From a bacterium (GTDB lineage: Bacteria > JAGOBX01): a stretch of DNA of 64,000 bases. The stretch lies in the NCBI GenBank assembly GCA_029551925.1, contig JAKPEO010000056.1, positions 1 through 64,000 of the forward strand, in the 5' to 3' direction. Positions 34,354 through 43,363 of the stretch are shown here, in pieces. The stretch's first letter is position 1. Each line of letters begins with the position of its first letter. The position numbers and the translations under genes were made by a program. The notes under the pieces are model-generated. The model did not search any database. It was not told where the DNA came from and saw only the letters and a list, made by a program, of their open reading frames with translations.

Positions 34354-34952
34354 TAACATTATCTAAAAAAGAATTTCGTCAACTCGTCAAAAATGAATTT
34401 ACTAAATTTTCTATTGATTATTTAAAAATCAATTCGGAAAAAATTTGCCGAAAATTAATAGACTTTTTGCAAATCAACAAATATCAATATTCTAATAACA
34501 TTATAACTTATATGCCGATAAAATATGAAGTTGATGTTAGTTTGTTTAATAAATATATTTTAAATTCAGCAGAATATAAATTATTAGTTCCGAAAATTAT
34601 TGATGCGCAAAAATTTGAAGTTTTTGAAATAAATAAATATACCAAATATAAAACTAATAAATACGGTATTTTAGAACCGTCAGATGTTTTGATAGAAAAT
34701 AAAGAATATAAAGATATTGAATTAAGAAAAAAAATAATTATAATATGTCCCGGCTTAGCATTTGATTTGAGCGGAAATAGATTGGGCCGCGGCGCTGGCT
34801 ATTATGATAATTTTTTTGAAAGCAATAATGCCGAAAGGTTTTATAAAATCGGCGTATGCTTTGATTTTATGCTGTTTGACGCGTTGCCGTCAAATTTGCG
34901 CGATGTAAAAATGGATTGTATAATAATGTCGGAAAAAATTATTAATATTTGA
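34350..34952 (+). CDS. 5-formyltetrahydrofolate cyclo-ligase family protein
   Basis: A 200-residue enzyme that converts 5-formyl-THF to 5,10-methenyl-THF with ATP. The family signature is clear in the C-terminal third: PGLAFDLSGNRLGRGAGYYD, with the GRGxGYYD nucleotide/folate site, then IGVCFDFMLFDALP. The N-terminal IITYMPIKYEVD and NKYGILEPSD regions also fit. Length is typical. The ATG overlaps the stop of the preceding small membrane protein gene as ATGA, giving probable coupling. Kdo transferase follows 15 bases later, though the two are not metabolically related. Confidence 0.9.
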   Translation: MITLSKKEFRQLVKNEFTKFSIDYLKINSEKICRKLIDFLQINKYQYSNNIITYMPIKYEVDVSLFNKYILNSAEYKLLVPKIIDAQKFEVFEINKYTKYKTNKYGILEPSDVLIENKEYKDIELRKKIIIICPGLAFDLSGNRLGRGAGYYDNFFESNNAERFYKIGVCFDFMLFDALPSNLRDVKMDCIIMSEKIINI

Positions 34953-34967
34953 AATTGTTGAATAAAT

Positions 34968-36266
34968 ATGATTTGGAAAATAATTTATAATTTTTTGTTA
35001 ATACAATTAGGCAGAATTTATTATTACGAGCAAATAATATTTAATGAAAAAGTATATACTTCGTATAAACTTCGGCAGGATACATTTAAAGAATTAGTCA
35101 ATATACGAAAAAATTGCGGCGTTAATAAGAAAATAATTTTGATACACAGCGCGTCAGTCGGCGAATTTGAACAAGCGCGTCCTGTAATTTCGCTAATTAA
35201 AGAAAAATTCGGCGATGATTATGCTATTGTTTGCACTTTTTATTCGCCGTCTGGTTATTATTTTGCCAAAAAATTGAACGACGTAAAAATTAGCGGAATA
35301 GCAATGCTGCCGCTTGATACATATCCGCGAATGTATAAATTTTTTAAGATATTAAAGCCGTCTATGATATTTTTTATGCGTTATGATTTATGGGCGAATA
35401 TGGTCTGGCGCGCAGCGAAAAATAATGTTAAGATGTATATATTAAACGGCACGGTCCGCGAGACATCTTTGCGCGGCAGTAAAATGACACAGTCATTTTT
35501 TAGAAGTTTTTATAAATATATAGATAAAGTTTTTGTGATTTCTGAAAATGATAAAAATAGATATGCTAAAATAGTAGATGAAAATAAAATAATTATTACT
35601 GGCGATTCGCGCTATGATATAGTATTTGAAAAAGCGCAGACTGCGAAATTTGACGAAAAAATATTTGCTGTATTTGCGGATAAAAAAAATAATTTTAGAA
35701 TATTTATAGCAGGCAGCACATATATAGACGAAGATAAGATATTATTAGCTGCTGTAAAAAAACTCAAAGAAAAAATTAGCAATTTTAAATATATAGTTGT
35801 TCCTCATGAAATAGCGCCGCCGCGCATAAACGAATTGATTAATTTTTGCAAAGAACATAATTTGACTTATGTCTGTGAAACAGATAATCCTTCTGAAAAA
35901 GATTATTTAGAAAAAGATGTTATAATTTACAACAAAATCGGAGCGCTTTATAAAATTTATAAATTGTCAGATATATCGTTTATTGGTGGTAGTTTTCACG
36001 GCAGTATTCATAACATTATGGAACCTGCTGTGTATGAAAAATTTATTGTGTTTGGTCCTACTTATAGAAACGCGTATGAAGCGCAGTTGTTTTTACAGAA
36101 TAATGCCGCTGAATGTTTTATTAATTCCGAAGAATTAGTAAAAATTATTGAAGATTATTTTTTGAATGAAAATTCAAAATATAAAAAATATCCTAAAAAA
36201 GCAAAGGAAATAGTATCGCAGAATCTTGGCTGCGCAAAAAAAATATTTGAAAATATTTTCTGTTAA
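34968..36266 (+). CDS. waaA: 3-deoxy-D-manno-octulosonic acid transferase
   Basis: Transfers Kdo from CMP-Kdo to lipid A precursor at the inner membrane in lipopolysaccharide synthesis. The 432-residue chain has a hydrophobic N-terminal anchor (WKIIYNFLLIQLG). Its GT30 domain shows LIHSASVGEFEQARPVI with the conserved Glu, TFYSPSGYYFA, MLPLDTYPRM, and SDISFIGGSFHGSIHNIMEP in the donor-binding half. It also has ITGDSRYD and YKIYKLSD segments typical of the family. Its presence is evidence for an LPS-type outer membrane. It is followed 6 bases later by the ExbB-like gene. Confidence 0.92.
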   Translation: MIWKIIYNFLLIQLGRIYYYEQIIFNEKVYTSYKLRQDTFKELVNIRKNCGVNKKIILIHSASVGEFEQARPVISLIKEKFGDDYAIVCTFYSPSGYYFAKKLNDVKISGIAMLPLDTYPRMYKFFKILKPSMIFFMRYDLWANMVWRAAKNNVKMYILNGTVRETSLRGSKMTQSFFRSFYKYIDKVFVISENDKNRYAKIVDENKIIITGDSRYDIVFEKAQTAKFDEKIFAVFADKKNNFRIFIAGSTYIDEDKILLAAVKKLKEKISNFKYIVVPHEIAPPRINELINFCKEHNLTYVCETDNPSEKDYLEKDVIIYNKIGALYKIYKLSDISFIGGSFHGSIHNIMEPAVYEKFIVFGPTYRNAYEAQLFLQNNAAECFINSEELVKIIEDYFLNENSKYKKYPKKAKEIVSQNLGCAKKIFENIFC

Positions 36267-36272
36267 AATTTT

Positions 36273-37835
36273 ATGAAGAAAAAAAATATAAAATTATTTT
36301 TTTTTATTTTTTGCTGTGTTTTTTTGTTTTTTTTAAATGAAAAAAATATAAATGCAGCAAATGATGAAGTAAAAATAATAAATGAATATTTGCAGAATTT
36401 AAAAAAAATTATTTCTAATTCGCCGATTGATTTAGTAGCGTCAAAAGAAAATGAAGTTTTAAATGAAATTAATTTTTTTGATAAAAATATTTTCGAAAAA
36501 TTATGGATATATGTTCAGCAAGATATTTTAGATGCAAATAATATAAATGTTTTTGTAAAAGAAATAAAAATTAATAATGAATATTATGAAGTTGAGATTT
36601 TGAAAATTGGTAAAATATCGTATTTATTCAGAACATCAGATGATAAATTAGTCGGATATTTAGATTACAATGATAAAAGTTATATTTGGAAAATAGCGGA
36701 GCCGCGCGTCAAAAAAGAAATATTAAAAGCGTTTAAAATTTATAATAAAGTAGCTATACCTGAAATGTGTATGCTGCCTATATTAGCGCCTAAAAAAATA
36801 AAAATTCTTGAATTATCACAACTGCCGCAAAATTTCGATAATCTGATTGCATTAAAAAAACAATTGGATAATGATATAAACAATGTAAATTTATTAAAAG
36901 TTTTTTTTGATGAATGCTTGAAATATCAGTCGTATTTATATTCTGTTGTTTATGTTGATGATGAAATTTATGTTGGTTCATTAGGTCGTCAGCCGGCAAG
37001 TATAATAGTATTTGGCAATTTAAACGGATACTATAATTTAAAAAATAAAAGAGTCTATGGAATATTAAATTTTCAAAAAGACCGGAAAAAAATAGAAGCG
37101 ATAGATTATTTTAAGACATTATCATATTCAAAAAAAATTAAGGCGTTATTTGAAAATTTAGAAAGCGGAAAATTATTTTTTGCGCCAATAGATATTAGTC
37201 AAGGCCGCGCGCGCGAGCGTTTAGAGTTTGGAAAAAATATAATAGAATATTTAAAATCCGGAGGATTATTAGTTTATCCTATATTATTAATTGGATTAAT
37301 TTCGATAATTATTGTAATCGAACGGCTGATATTTTTAAAAAGAAAAATAGGCAATTCTGATGAATTAACCACTAATATTATTGAATTGATTCAAAAAAAA
37401 GATTGGCAGACAGCAGAAAATATTTGTAAACAAAAAAAATGGCTAATAGCGAAAATATTATTGCGCGGCATACAAAATAAAAATGCTGATGCGGAACAGA
37501 TGACTAATGTATTGAATGCCGCGGCGCTTTTTGAAATACCGAAATTAGAGAGATATTTATCGACTTTAAATGTATTTGCCGCTATTACCCCGCTGCTTGG
37601 ATTATTAGGAACGGTTGTCGGTATGATTAAGACATTTGAGGCAATATCAATATTTGGCGCAGGTGACCCGCGCTTGATGTCTGCTGGTATATCTGAAGCT
37701 TTGATTACGACTGAATTAGGGCTTAGTGTCGCTATACCTATACTTTTTATTCATAATTTATTAGAAAATAAAGTTGATATTGTTGTGTCAGATATAGCGC
37801 GCGATTGTTTGCGATTTTGCAATGCGTTAAAATAA
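36273..37835 (+). CDS. exbB: ExbB/TolQ-type proton channel protein with large exported N-terminal domain
   Basis: A 520-residue protein, about twice the usual ExbB length. It starts with a signal sequence (to about residue 28, NINA). A predicted periplasmic, partly helical region of about 300 residues follows. Then comes an ExbB/TolQ domain from about 325: GGLLVYPILLIGLISIIIVI, the ITPLLGLLGTVVGMIKTFEA core, and ALITTELGLSVAIPILFIHN. ExbB proteins with extra N-terminal domains are known in marine proteobacteria. Here it begins a four-gene set with a second ExbB, an ExbD and TonB. It should use the proton gradient to energise TonB-dependent outer-membrane transport. The role of the N-terminal domain is unknown. 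Confidence 0.87.
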   Translation: MKKKNIKLFFFIFCCVFLFFLNEKNINAANDEVKIINEYLQNLKKIISNSPIDLVASKENEVLNEINFFDKNIFEKLWIYVQQDILDANNINVFVKEIKINNEYYEVEILKIGKISYLFRTSDDKLVGYLDYNDKSYIWKIAEPRVKKEILKAFKIYNKVAIPEMCMLPILAPKKIKILELSQLPQNFDNLIALKKQLDNDINNVNLLKVFFDECLKYQSYLYSVVYVDDEIYVGSLGRQPASIIVFGNLNGYYNLKNKRVYGILNFQKDRKKIEAIDYFKTLSYSKKIKALFENLESGKLFFAPIDISQGRARERLEFGKNIIEYLKSGGLLVYPILLIGLISIIIVIERLIFLKRKIGNSDELTTNIIELIQKKDWQTAENICKQKKWLIAKILLRGIQNKNADAEQMTNVLNAAALFEIPKLERYLSTLNVFAAITPLLGLLGTVVGMIKTFEAISIFGAGDPRLMSAGISEALITTELGLSVAIPILFIHNLLENKVDIVVSDIARDCLRFCNALK

Positions 37836-37860
37836 ATTTTTGTTTTTATAAATTTATATT

Positions 37861-38436
37861 ATGACAAATTTATTTTATAAGGCGATAGACGATTTGCAAT
37901 CAGGCGGTATTATTATGCTGCTTTTATATATTATTTCAATTTATCTTTGGACTAATATGCTTAAAAAATATTGGTTTTTAAAAAAACAGCAATCAGAGAA
38001 AGTAGATAAAATATTATGTTTTAAAGATTTTAATAGCTTTTCTGAATTATGCGAAGAGTCATTATTTTTAAATATTTTTAAGAGTTTAAAACAAACGCCA
38101 TCAAATCAAAAAATAAATAAATTTTATGAATTATCTATTTTTGCAGCATCGCTTTTTAATAAAGATTTGAAGATAATTAATGCCTTGATTATCATTGCGC
38201 CGTTGCTTGGATTATTGGGCACAGTTAATGGTATGATAAAAACATTTGAAACATTAAATTATTACAATGCTGAAACATTAGCGTTTTCTGACGGCATCAA
38301 ACAGGCGCTTTATACAACTGAATTAGGTTTGGTTATATCTATTCCAGCATTTTTTTTCTTTAATAGATTAAAGCGCAAAGTAGAAAAATTAACACAACAA
38401 ATAAATAAATTAGAATTATTAATAAAAGAAAATTAA
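37861..38436 (+). CDS. Second ExbB/TolQ-type proton channel protein
   Basis: A 191-residue protein of typical short ExbB length. Membrane segments are at about 15-35, 100-125 and 145-170. The core ALIIIAPLLGLLGTVNGMIK and ALYTTELGLVISIPAFFFF match the ExbB/TolQ/MotA proton-channel family. It follows the larger ExbB by 25 bases and precedes ExbD by 5. ExbB-ExbB-ExbD-TonB layouts are used for two-channel systems, but whether the two form mixed pentamers is unknown. The C-terminal helix is highly charged. Confidence 0.88.
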   Translation: MTNLFYKAIDDLQSGGIIMLLLYIISIYLWTNMLKKYWFLKKQQSEKVDKILCFKDFNSFSELCEESLFLNIFKSLKQTPSNQKINKFYELSIFAASLFNKDLKIINALIIIAPLLGLLGTVNGMIKTFETLNYYNAETLAFSDGIKQALYTTELGLVISIPAFFFFNRLKRKVEKLTQQINKLELLIKEN

Positions 38437-38441
38437 AAAAA

Positions 38442-38852
38442 ATGCTTAATATCAAACGCGCGACTAAACGGATAAATGAAACTATAAATATTACGCCACT
38501 AATAGATGTAATATTTATTTTATTATTGTTTTTTATAGTTACTACGCAATTTAAAAAAGATGCGGAATTGAATATTGTCAATCCTTCATCAAAAACAGCA
38601 GTCGCGCAGAAGATAGAAAAAATATTAGTGATTTCGTTAACTGCTGATGAAAAAATATTTTTTGATGGTAAACAAATAGAATTGCTGCAATTGCCTGAAA
38701 TTTTAAAATACACTGATGCCGGCGCAGTTCAAAAGGCGGTAGTTTTGAATATTGACAAAAAGGTTTCAACGGGTTTTCTTATTGCCATTATAGATGAATG
38801 TAAATTAAGCGGCTTTGAAAATGTAAAGATTAGAGTTAATAAAATTGAATAA
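38442..38852 (+). CDS. exbD: ExbD/TolR-family protein
   Basis: A 136-residue inner-membrane protein with a single N-terminal membrane helix carrying the essential Asp in ITPLIDVIFILLLFFIV, a short linker, and the periplasmic domain with ILVISLTADEKIFFDGKQ and VVLNIDKKV. Length and layout are typical for ExbD. It completes the proton-driven motor with the two upstream ExbB-like proteins. The start ATG is only 5 bases after the previous stop, so it is almost certainly part of the same transcript. Confidence 0.92.
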   Translation: MLNIKRATKRINETINITPLIDVIFILLLFFIVTTQFKKDAELNIVNPSSKTAVAQKIEKILVISLTADEKIFFDGKQIELLQLPEILKYTDAGAVQKAVVLNIDKKVSTGFLIAIIDECKLSGFENVKIRVNKIE

Positions 38853-38875
38853 AATAGAATAAAATTGATTTGATT

Positions 38876-39640
38876 ATGATTAAATTTGAAAATTTAATTT
38901 TTTTTGTTTGCGCGTGTATAATTACATTGTTTATTTTTATTTTATTATCGAGTTTGACAATTAAACAGCATCCGATTAAATTTAAAATAACAGACGAAAT
39001 TTTTTTAGATATTTACGATACGCCAAATCAAATACAGAAAAAAAATAGCAATATTGCGTCAAGTCAAAAAAATACGCAGGAAAAAAAAATAGAGCAGCCG
39101 CTTGAAAAAACAGAAAAAATTAATGTCATTAATAACGAAAGATCCATAGAGGAAGAAAAAATAAATGAAGAATCAAAAAAAGAAATAAAGCCGGAGCCGG
39201 AGTATAATATTGAAAATGTTAATCTTTCGCCAAAAGCCGAAGATAAAAAGCAGTCGAATAATTTTGTAATTAGCGAAAATAAAAATAATAGCAGCATATT
39301 AAAAAATGATAATGATGCTGGCGATAAAGATTTTACTAATAATACAGGAGTATATAATCAGAGCGAGTTAGACGTTGCGCCAAAAGTTTTAAATAAAGTT
39401 ATGCCAGAATATCCTTATTTTGCGAGAGAATCCAATAAGACAGGTATTGTAAGATTATCGTTTGTTATTTTATCTGACGGCAGCGTATCTGATATTAAAG
39501 TAATAAGTGAGACACTGCCCGGAGTATTTACTACTAGCGCAATAAAGGCATTAAGACAATGGAAATTTCAAGCCGGAATTTTAAAAAATAAAAAAGTATC
39601 TACTTTGGCGACAATAGAATTCAAATTCAAATTAGAATAA
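38876..39640 (+). CDS. tonB: TonB-family energy transducer
   Basis: About 254 residues. One N-terminal anchor helix (LIFFVCACIITLFIFILLSS) is followed by a Lys/Glu/Asn-rich, proline-poor spacer of about 110 residues. The TonB C-terminal domain reads MPEYPYFARESNKTGIVRLS, FVILSDGSVSDIKVISE, ALRQWKFQAG and STLATIEFKFKLE. It would carry energy from the ExbB/ExbD motor to outer-membrane receptors. No TonB-dependent receptor is in the window. The ATG at 38876 is more likely than an in-frame TTG at 38870. Gene order exbB-exbB-exbD-tonB supports one operon. Confidence 0.9.
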   Translation: MIKFENLIFFVCACIITLFIFILLSSLTIKQHPIKFKITDEIFLDIYDTPNQIQKKNSNIASSQKNTQEKKIEQPLEKTEKINVINNERSIEEEKINEESKKEIKPEPEYNIENVNLSPKAEDKKQSNNFVISENKNNSSILKNDNDAGDKDFTNNTGVYNQSELDVAPKVLNKVMPEYPYFARESNKTGIVRLSFVILSDGSVSDIKVISETLPGVFTTSAIKALRQWKFQAGILKNKKVSTLATIEFKFKLE

Positions 39641-39710
39641 TTATTTGACTTTATTTTGATTTTATTTTAACATTATAAAAATTATGTTTAAAGGCTATTC
39701 TAAATAAATT

Positions 39711-41012
39711 ATGAAAAACAAAATAATTTTGTTGTTTTTTGGCGCTATTTGCTGCTGCCTTTTTTTGATACAGTGCTCGACAATTAATTCGGATTTAAAA
39801 GACACAATACAAATTGGCGGAGTAAAAGAAGTGAAGATTCCGACTAATATTCAGACAGACAGCGGATATTTAGGCAAAAAAATACAATTTATATTTGATA
39901 AAGAGATAAAACTCGAAAAAGATATTTCTAAAATTGAGCAAGTATTGGCAAATGCTAATGCCGCGATAATAAAAGAAGATAATGGCAAATTGTGGTTTTA
40001 TTTTGAAGAAACGCGCAAATTTTACGACAGCGGCTGGTATTGGTATGACAGTGTAAATAATGCGTTTGTAAAAGCGATAAGAACATATTTTGATGTTGAT
40101 TTGATAAATGATTTAAAACCAAAATACAATAAAAAGGAATATTATTATTTTAAGAAAAAATCATTTGATAAAATAGAATTATTTAGATTTGATCAACCGC
40201 TCTACACTTGGCTTTATACGACTTTTAAAAATGAAATCAGCGATACGAATATTTTAATTATTGCGCTTGACGAATACGATATTTGGTTTGCTTTGAAAAA
40301 TAATATTAAGAAATTTAATATGAAAAATGAAATCTGGTATGATGTGATTAAAGAACGCAATTTATATGAATATTTTGCATCTTCTGATGTTTCAGAAATA
40401 AATGTTTCAGAATATTATATATGGTTTGCTTTGCTTGATGGCTCTTTAATTGGTTATGATAAGAAAAATGATGTATGGCGCTTCTGGCGGCAGACTGATG
40501 AATTTACCAGAACTTATATTTCATATATTTTTGAAAATGAAAATAACGCGTTTTTTAAAACAAATGTCGGTATAAAAAAATTTGACAAACAGCGATTGCG
40601 CTGGTCTGATTTTGACGAAGCCAATCATTTAAGCGATAAGAATATAAAAAATGTCGAACTTGATAAAAATGAAAATTTATGGGTAGAGACTGCGAATGAA
40701 ATAGCGAGATATTCAGTTAAATCAAATGTTTGGGACATAATAAAAAAATCAAATTTTCCAGAGCGGACGCGCGCCGGCGAAAATTATATTGAAAATATAA
40801 ATAACATTACTTTTGATTTTGATAATATGTGGCTTGCCGCAGTTAATGGAGTATTAATATATAGTATCGAGAGTAAAAAATGGATAATCTACGATAAAAA
40901 AGATATTAATGATTATTTTAGAACTGATATAACAAATTTTAATCTGATATTTATTGATGATAATTATGTCTGGCTCGGCTCAAATGACGGACTTTTTAGA
41001 ATAAAAAAATAA
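39711..41012 (+). CDS. Probable lipoprotein with beta-propeller-like repeats
   Basis: A 433-residue exported protein. The N-terminus has a hydrophobic signal and cysteines (ICCCLFLIQCS). Cys24 could be lipidated, but Gln at -1 does not fit a strict lipobox. From about residue 170 to the end there are repeated blade-like units with YDIWFALKNNIKKFN, YYIWFALLDGSLIGYDKKND, ENLWVETANEIARYSVKSN, DNMWLAAVNGVLIYS and DNYVWLGSNDGLFRIKK. This pattern resembles two-component-regulator-propeller (reg_prop) or similar beta propellers. No enzymatic motif is seen. It follows the TonB gene by 70 bases, so it may be a surface-exposed partner of the uptake system, but that is only neighbourhood inference. Confidence 0.72.
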   Translation: MKNKIILLFFGAICCCLFLIQCSTINSDLKDTIQIGGVKEVKIPTNIQTDSGYLGKKIQFIFDKEIKLEKDISKIEQVLANANAAIIKEDNGKLWFYFEETRKFYDSGWYWYDSVNNAFVKAIRTYFDVDLINDLKPKYNKKEYYYFKKKSFDKIELFRFDQPLYTWLYTTFKNEISDTNILIIALDEYDIWFALKNNIKKFNMKNEIWYDVIKERNLYEYFASSDVSEINVSEYYIWFALLDGSLIGYDKKNDVWRFWRQTDEFTRTYISYIFENENNAFFKTNVGIKKFDKQRLRWSDFDEANHLSDKNIKNVELDKNENLWVETANEIARYSVKSNVWDIIKKSNFPERTRAGENYIENINNITFDFDNMWLAAVNGVLIYSIESKKWIIYDKKDINDYFRTDITNFNLIFIDDNYVWLGSNDGLFRIKK

Positions 41013-41040
41013 TCAATTATATATTTTTTTTGGATTTAAA

Positions 41041-42345
41041 ATGCTTGAACTTGTTGCAATTATCGGAAAACCGAATGTCGGGAAATCAACGCTTTTCAAT
41101 AGAATAATCAAACAGCGTCGCGCTGTTACTTCGCCGATTGCCGGTGTTACGCGCGATAGAATAATTGCGCAAGCAGAATGTAATGATATTAAATTTAATC
41201 TGGTTGATACAGGCGGAATAATAACTGAATTCAAAAATGATATTGAAAAAGAAACATTAGAACAAACGCAGCAAGCGATAGATAATGCTAATGTAATTAT
41301 TTTGCTGCTTGACGCACAGAGCGGTATTACTGCGCTTGACGAGCATATTGTAGAGAAAATTAGAAAAATAAATAAGCCGATAATTGTCGCGATTAATAAA
41401 GTTGATGATTTTGAAAAACACGACTGGTCAGAATTTTATAAATTGGGCTTTGATGAATTAATCCCTATATCAGCTGAGCACGGAAAAAATATAAATGAAT
41501 TATTGGATAAGGTTGTCATTAATTTGCGCGGTCAGTCAAAAATAGATTTTGAATTTGACGGAATAAAAATAGCGATAATTGGCAGACCGAATGTCGGAAA
41601 ATCAAGTATTTTAAATAAAATATCAGGGACAAAGAGAAGTATAGTCAGCGATATCCCTGGCACTACGCGTGATATAGTGGAAACTATAATAAAATACCAC
41701 AAAAAAAATTATTTGTTTCTGGATACTGCGGGTTTGCGTAAAAAGCAAAAAATTAATGACGCGGTAGAACATTATTCGGTATTGCGGACTTTGAAAGGGA
41801 TTAGCGACTGTGATATATCGCTGCTTGTAATCGACGCGCTGCGCGGAATAGACGAGCAGGATTTGAAGATTGCAGAGTTAGTAATTGAAAATAACAAGGG
41901 CTTGATTATTGCGGTTAATAAATGGGATTTAATTGAAAAAGAAAATAACACAGCAAAGCAATTTGAAGATTATATATATAAAAAAGCGCCGTTTATAAGA
42001 TTTGCTCCGATTATATTTATTTCTGCGCTGACAGGGCAAAGACTGAATAAAATATACGAAACCGCAGATTTAGTGTTTGAAAATTTAACAAAAAAAATTT
42101 CTACTGCAGCATTATTGAAATTTATGAATGAATTAAAAAGCAAATATTCAATGCCAGCTAATAAAGGAAAAAAAATAAAATTAAATTATTTCACGCAAGT
42201 AGAAGGTGCTGCGCCGACATTCGTAGCGCATATAACTCACAGAGAATTGGCAACGGCTAATTTTAAAAATTTCTTGATTAATCAATTGCGCGAAAATTTC
42301 GGTTTTATTGGCGCGCCGCTAAATTTATATTTTAAAAATAAATAA
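41041..42345 (+). CDS. der: Ribosome-assembly GTPase Der (EngA)
   Basis: Essential tandem GTPase acting in 50S ribosomal subunit assembly. The 434-residue protein has two G domains. Domain 1 has GKPNVGKS, DTGG and NKVD; domain 2 has GRPNVGKS, DTAGLRKK and NKWD. A C-terminal KH-like domain (about 350-434) contains LNYFTQVEGAAPTFVAHITH. Length and order are typical. Its stop overlaps the ATG of the next gene by one base, so the 3D-domain gene is translationally coupled to it. Confidence 0.97.
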   Translation: MLELVAIIGKPNVGKSTLFNRIIKQRRAVTSPIAGVTRDRIIAQAECNDIKFNLVDTGGIITEFKNDIEKETLEQTQQAIDNANVIILLLDAQSGITALDEHIVEKIRKINKPIIVAINKVDDFEKHDWSEFYKLGFDELIPISAEHGKNINELLDKVVINLRGQSKIDFEFDGIKIAIIGRPNVGKSSILNKISGTKRSIVSDIPGTTRDIVETIIKYHKKNYLFLDTAGLRKKQKINDAVEHYSVLRTLKGISDCDISLLVIDALRGIDEQDLKIAELVIENNKGLIIAVNKWDLIEKENNTAKQFEDYIYKKAPFIRFAPIIFISALTGQRLNKIYETADLVFENLTKKISTAALLKFMNELKSKYSMPANKGKKIKLNYFTQVEGAAPTFVAHITHRELATANFKNFLINQLRENFGFIGAPLNLYFKNK

Positions 42346-43193
42346 TGGATTTATTACACAAGTTTTTGGATAACTTATTACACAATCGCAAATTTGATTT
42401 TTGTTTAGGTATTTTTATTTTGTCTGTTATTTTGATTTCTTTTTTGTATATTAACGATTATAAATTAGTAGAGATAAATGACGGCAGAGATAATTTTTTT
42501 GTAATTACAAAATTTACAAAAGCAATAGATGTAATAAATCATAAAAATATTTTTTTATCGCCTGCCGATTTGATTTTTCCGTCGCCGTCCGCTAAAATGC
42601 CGAAATTTCGTGGAAAAATAACTATTAATCGCGCTGATGAAATTATTAAAACAAAATTTATAGAAATAAATCAGGAAATGGTTGAAATTCAAACAGCGGC
42701 ACTGCCAAGCGGTAGAAGATTAGTTATTAATCCCGGCGCTAAGGGCTATCGCGAAGAAATATATCGCAGTATCTGGCTTGATGGCGTGAAGATAAAAGAA
42801 GAATTGATTGATGTAAAAAATATTTGCAAGCCGCGTAAAGGAATAGCGCTTATTGGAAATTCTAAAAAATATTTTGATTTTTATAAAGATACTGATAAAC
42901 AAATAAAAAAAATTATTATGCGCGCATCAGCATATTCGCCGAGCAGTCATTCTTGCGCGCCGTTTGATGACGGTATGACCGCTATTGGGCTGCGCGCAGA
43001 TTATGGTATTGCGGCAGTTGATCCGAAAATTATACCGCTCGGTTCGCTATTATATATTGAAGGTTATGGTTATGCAATAGCTGGCGATGTCGGCAGCAGT
43101 ATAAAAAAAAATTATATAGATTTATGTTTTCCAAATCATAAAACTGCGTTAGAATTCGGCGTGCGTCAAGTAAATGTCTTTGTTTTGGAATAA
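42345..43193 (+). CDS. Membrane-anchored 3D-domain protein (putative cell-wall lytic enzyme)
   Basis: A 282-residue protein. One N-terminal membrane helix (FCLGIFILSVILISFLYI) anchors it facing the periplasm. The middle has a G5-like beta region (about 90-170, with RGKITINRADE and ENQ-type hydrophilic strands). The C-terminal 3D domain is clear: RASAYSPSSHSCAPFDDG, then AIGLRADYGIAAVDPKIIPL, LYIEGYGYAIAGDVGSS and IDLCF, supplying the three conserved Asp residues. Such domains occur in MltA/Rpf-like peptidoglycan hydrolases. It overlaps der by one base. Exact substrate is unknown. Confidence 0.82.
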   Translation: MDLLHKFLDNLLHNRKFDFCLGIFILSVILISFLYINDYKLVEINDGRDNFFVITKFTKAIDVINHKNIFLSPADLIFPSPSAKMPKFRGKITINRADEIIKTKFIEINQEMVEIQTAALPSGRRLVINPGAKGYREEIYRSIWLDGVKIKEELIDVKNICKPRKGIALIGNSKKYFDFYKDTDKQIKKIIMRASAYSPSSHSCAPFDDGMTAIGLRADYGIAAVDPKIIPLGSLLYIEGYGYAIAGDVGSSIKKNYIDLCFPNHKTALEFGVRQVNVFVLE

Positions 43194-43287
43194 TTCTCCA
43201 AAGTATTTTAAGAGCAAAATTATTATATTAAAAATTAAAAGTTTGAAAATAATTCAAATAATTAGTTTTTAAAATTTCAAAAAAAAA

Positions 43288-43316
43288 TTGACAAATATAT
43301 CTAATTAAAATACATT
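43288..43316 (+). promoter_or_regulatory. Sigma-70-type promoter for the archaeal-type aromatic operon
   Basis: TTGACA at 43288-43293 is followed after 17 bases by TACATT at 43311-43316 (four of six matches to TATAAT). A start near 43323 gives a leader of about 41 bases. AGGAGG at 43350-43355 lies 8 bases before the TTG start codon at 43364. Confidence 0.55.
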
Positions 43317-43363
43317 ATTTTAATTGCAATACAATAAGTTTTTTTGTATAGGAGGATATAAAA

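Noticed and set aside
39645-39679. TTGACT and TATAAA as a promoter for the propeller lipoprotein gene.
   Set aside because: The spacer is 23 bases, too long for a normal sigma-70-type promoter.
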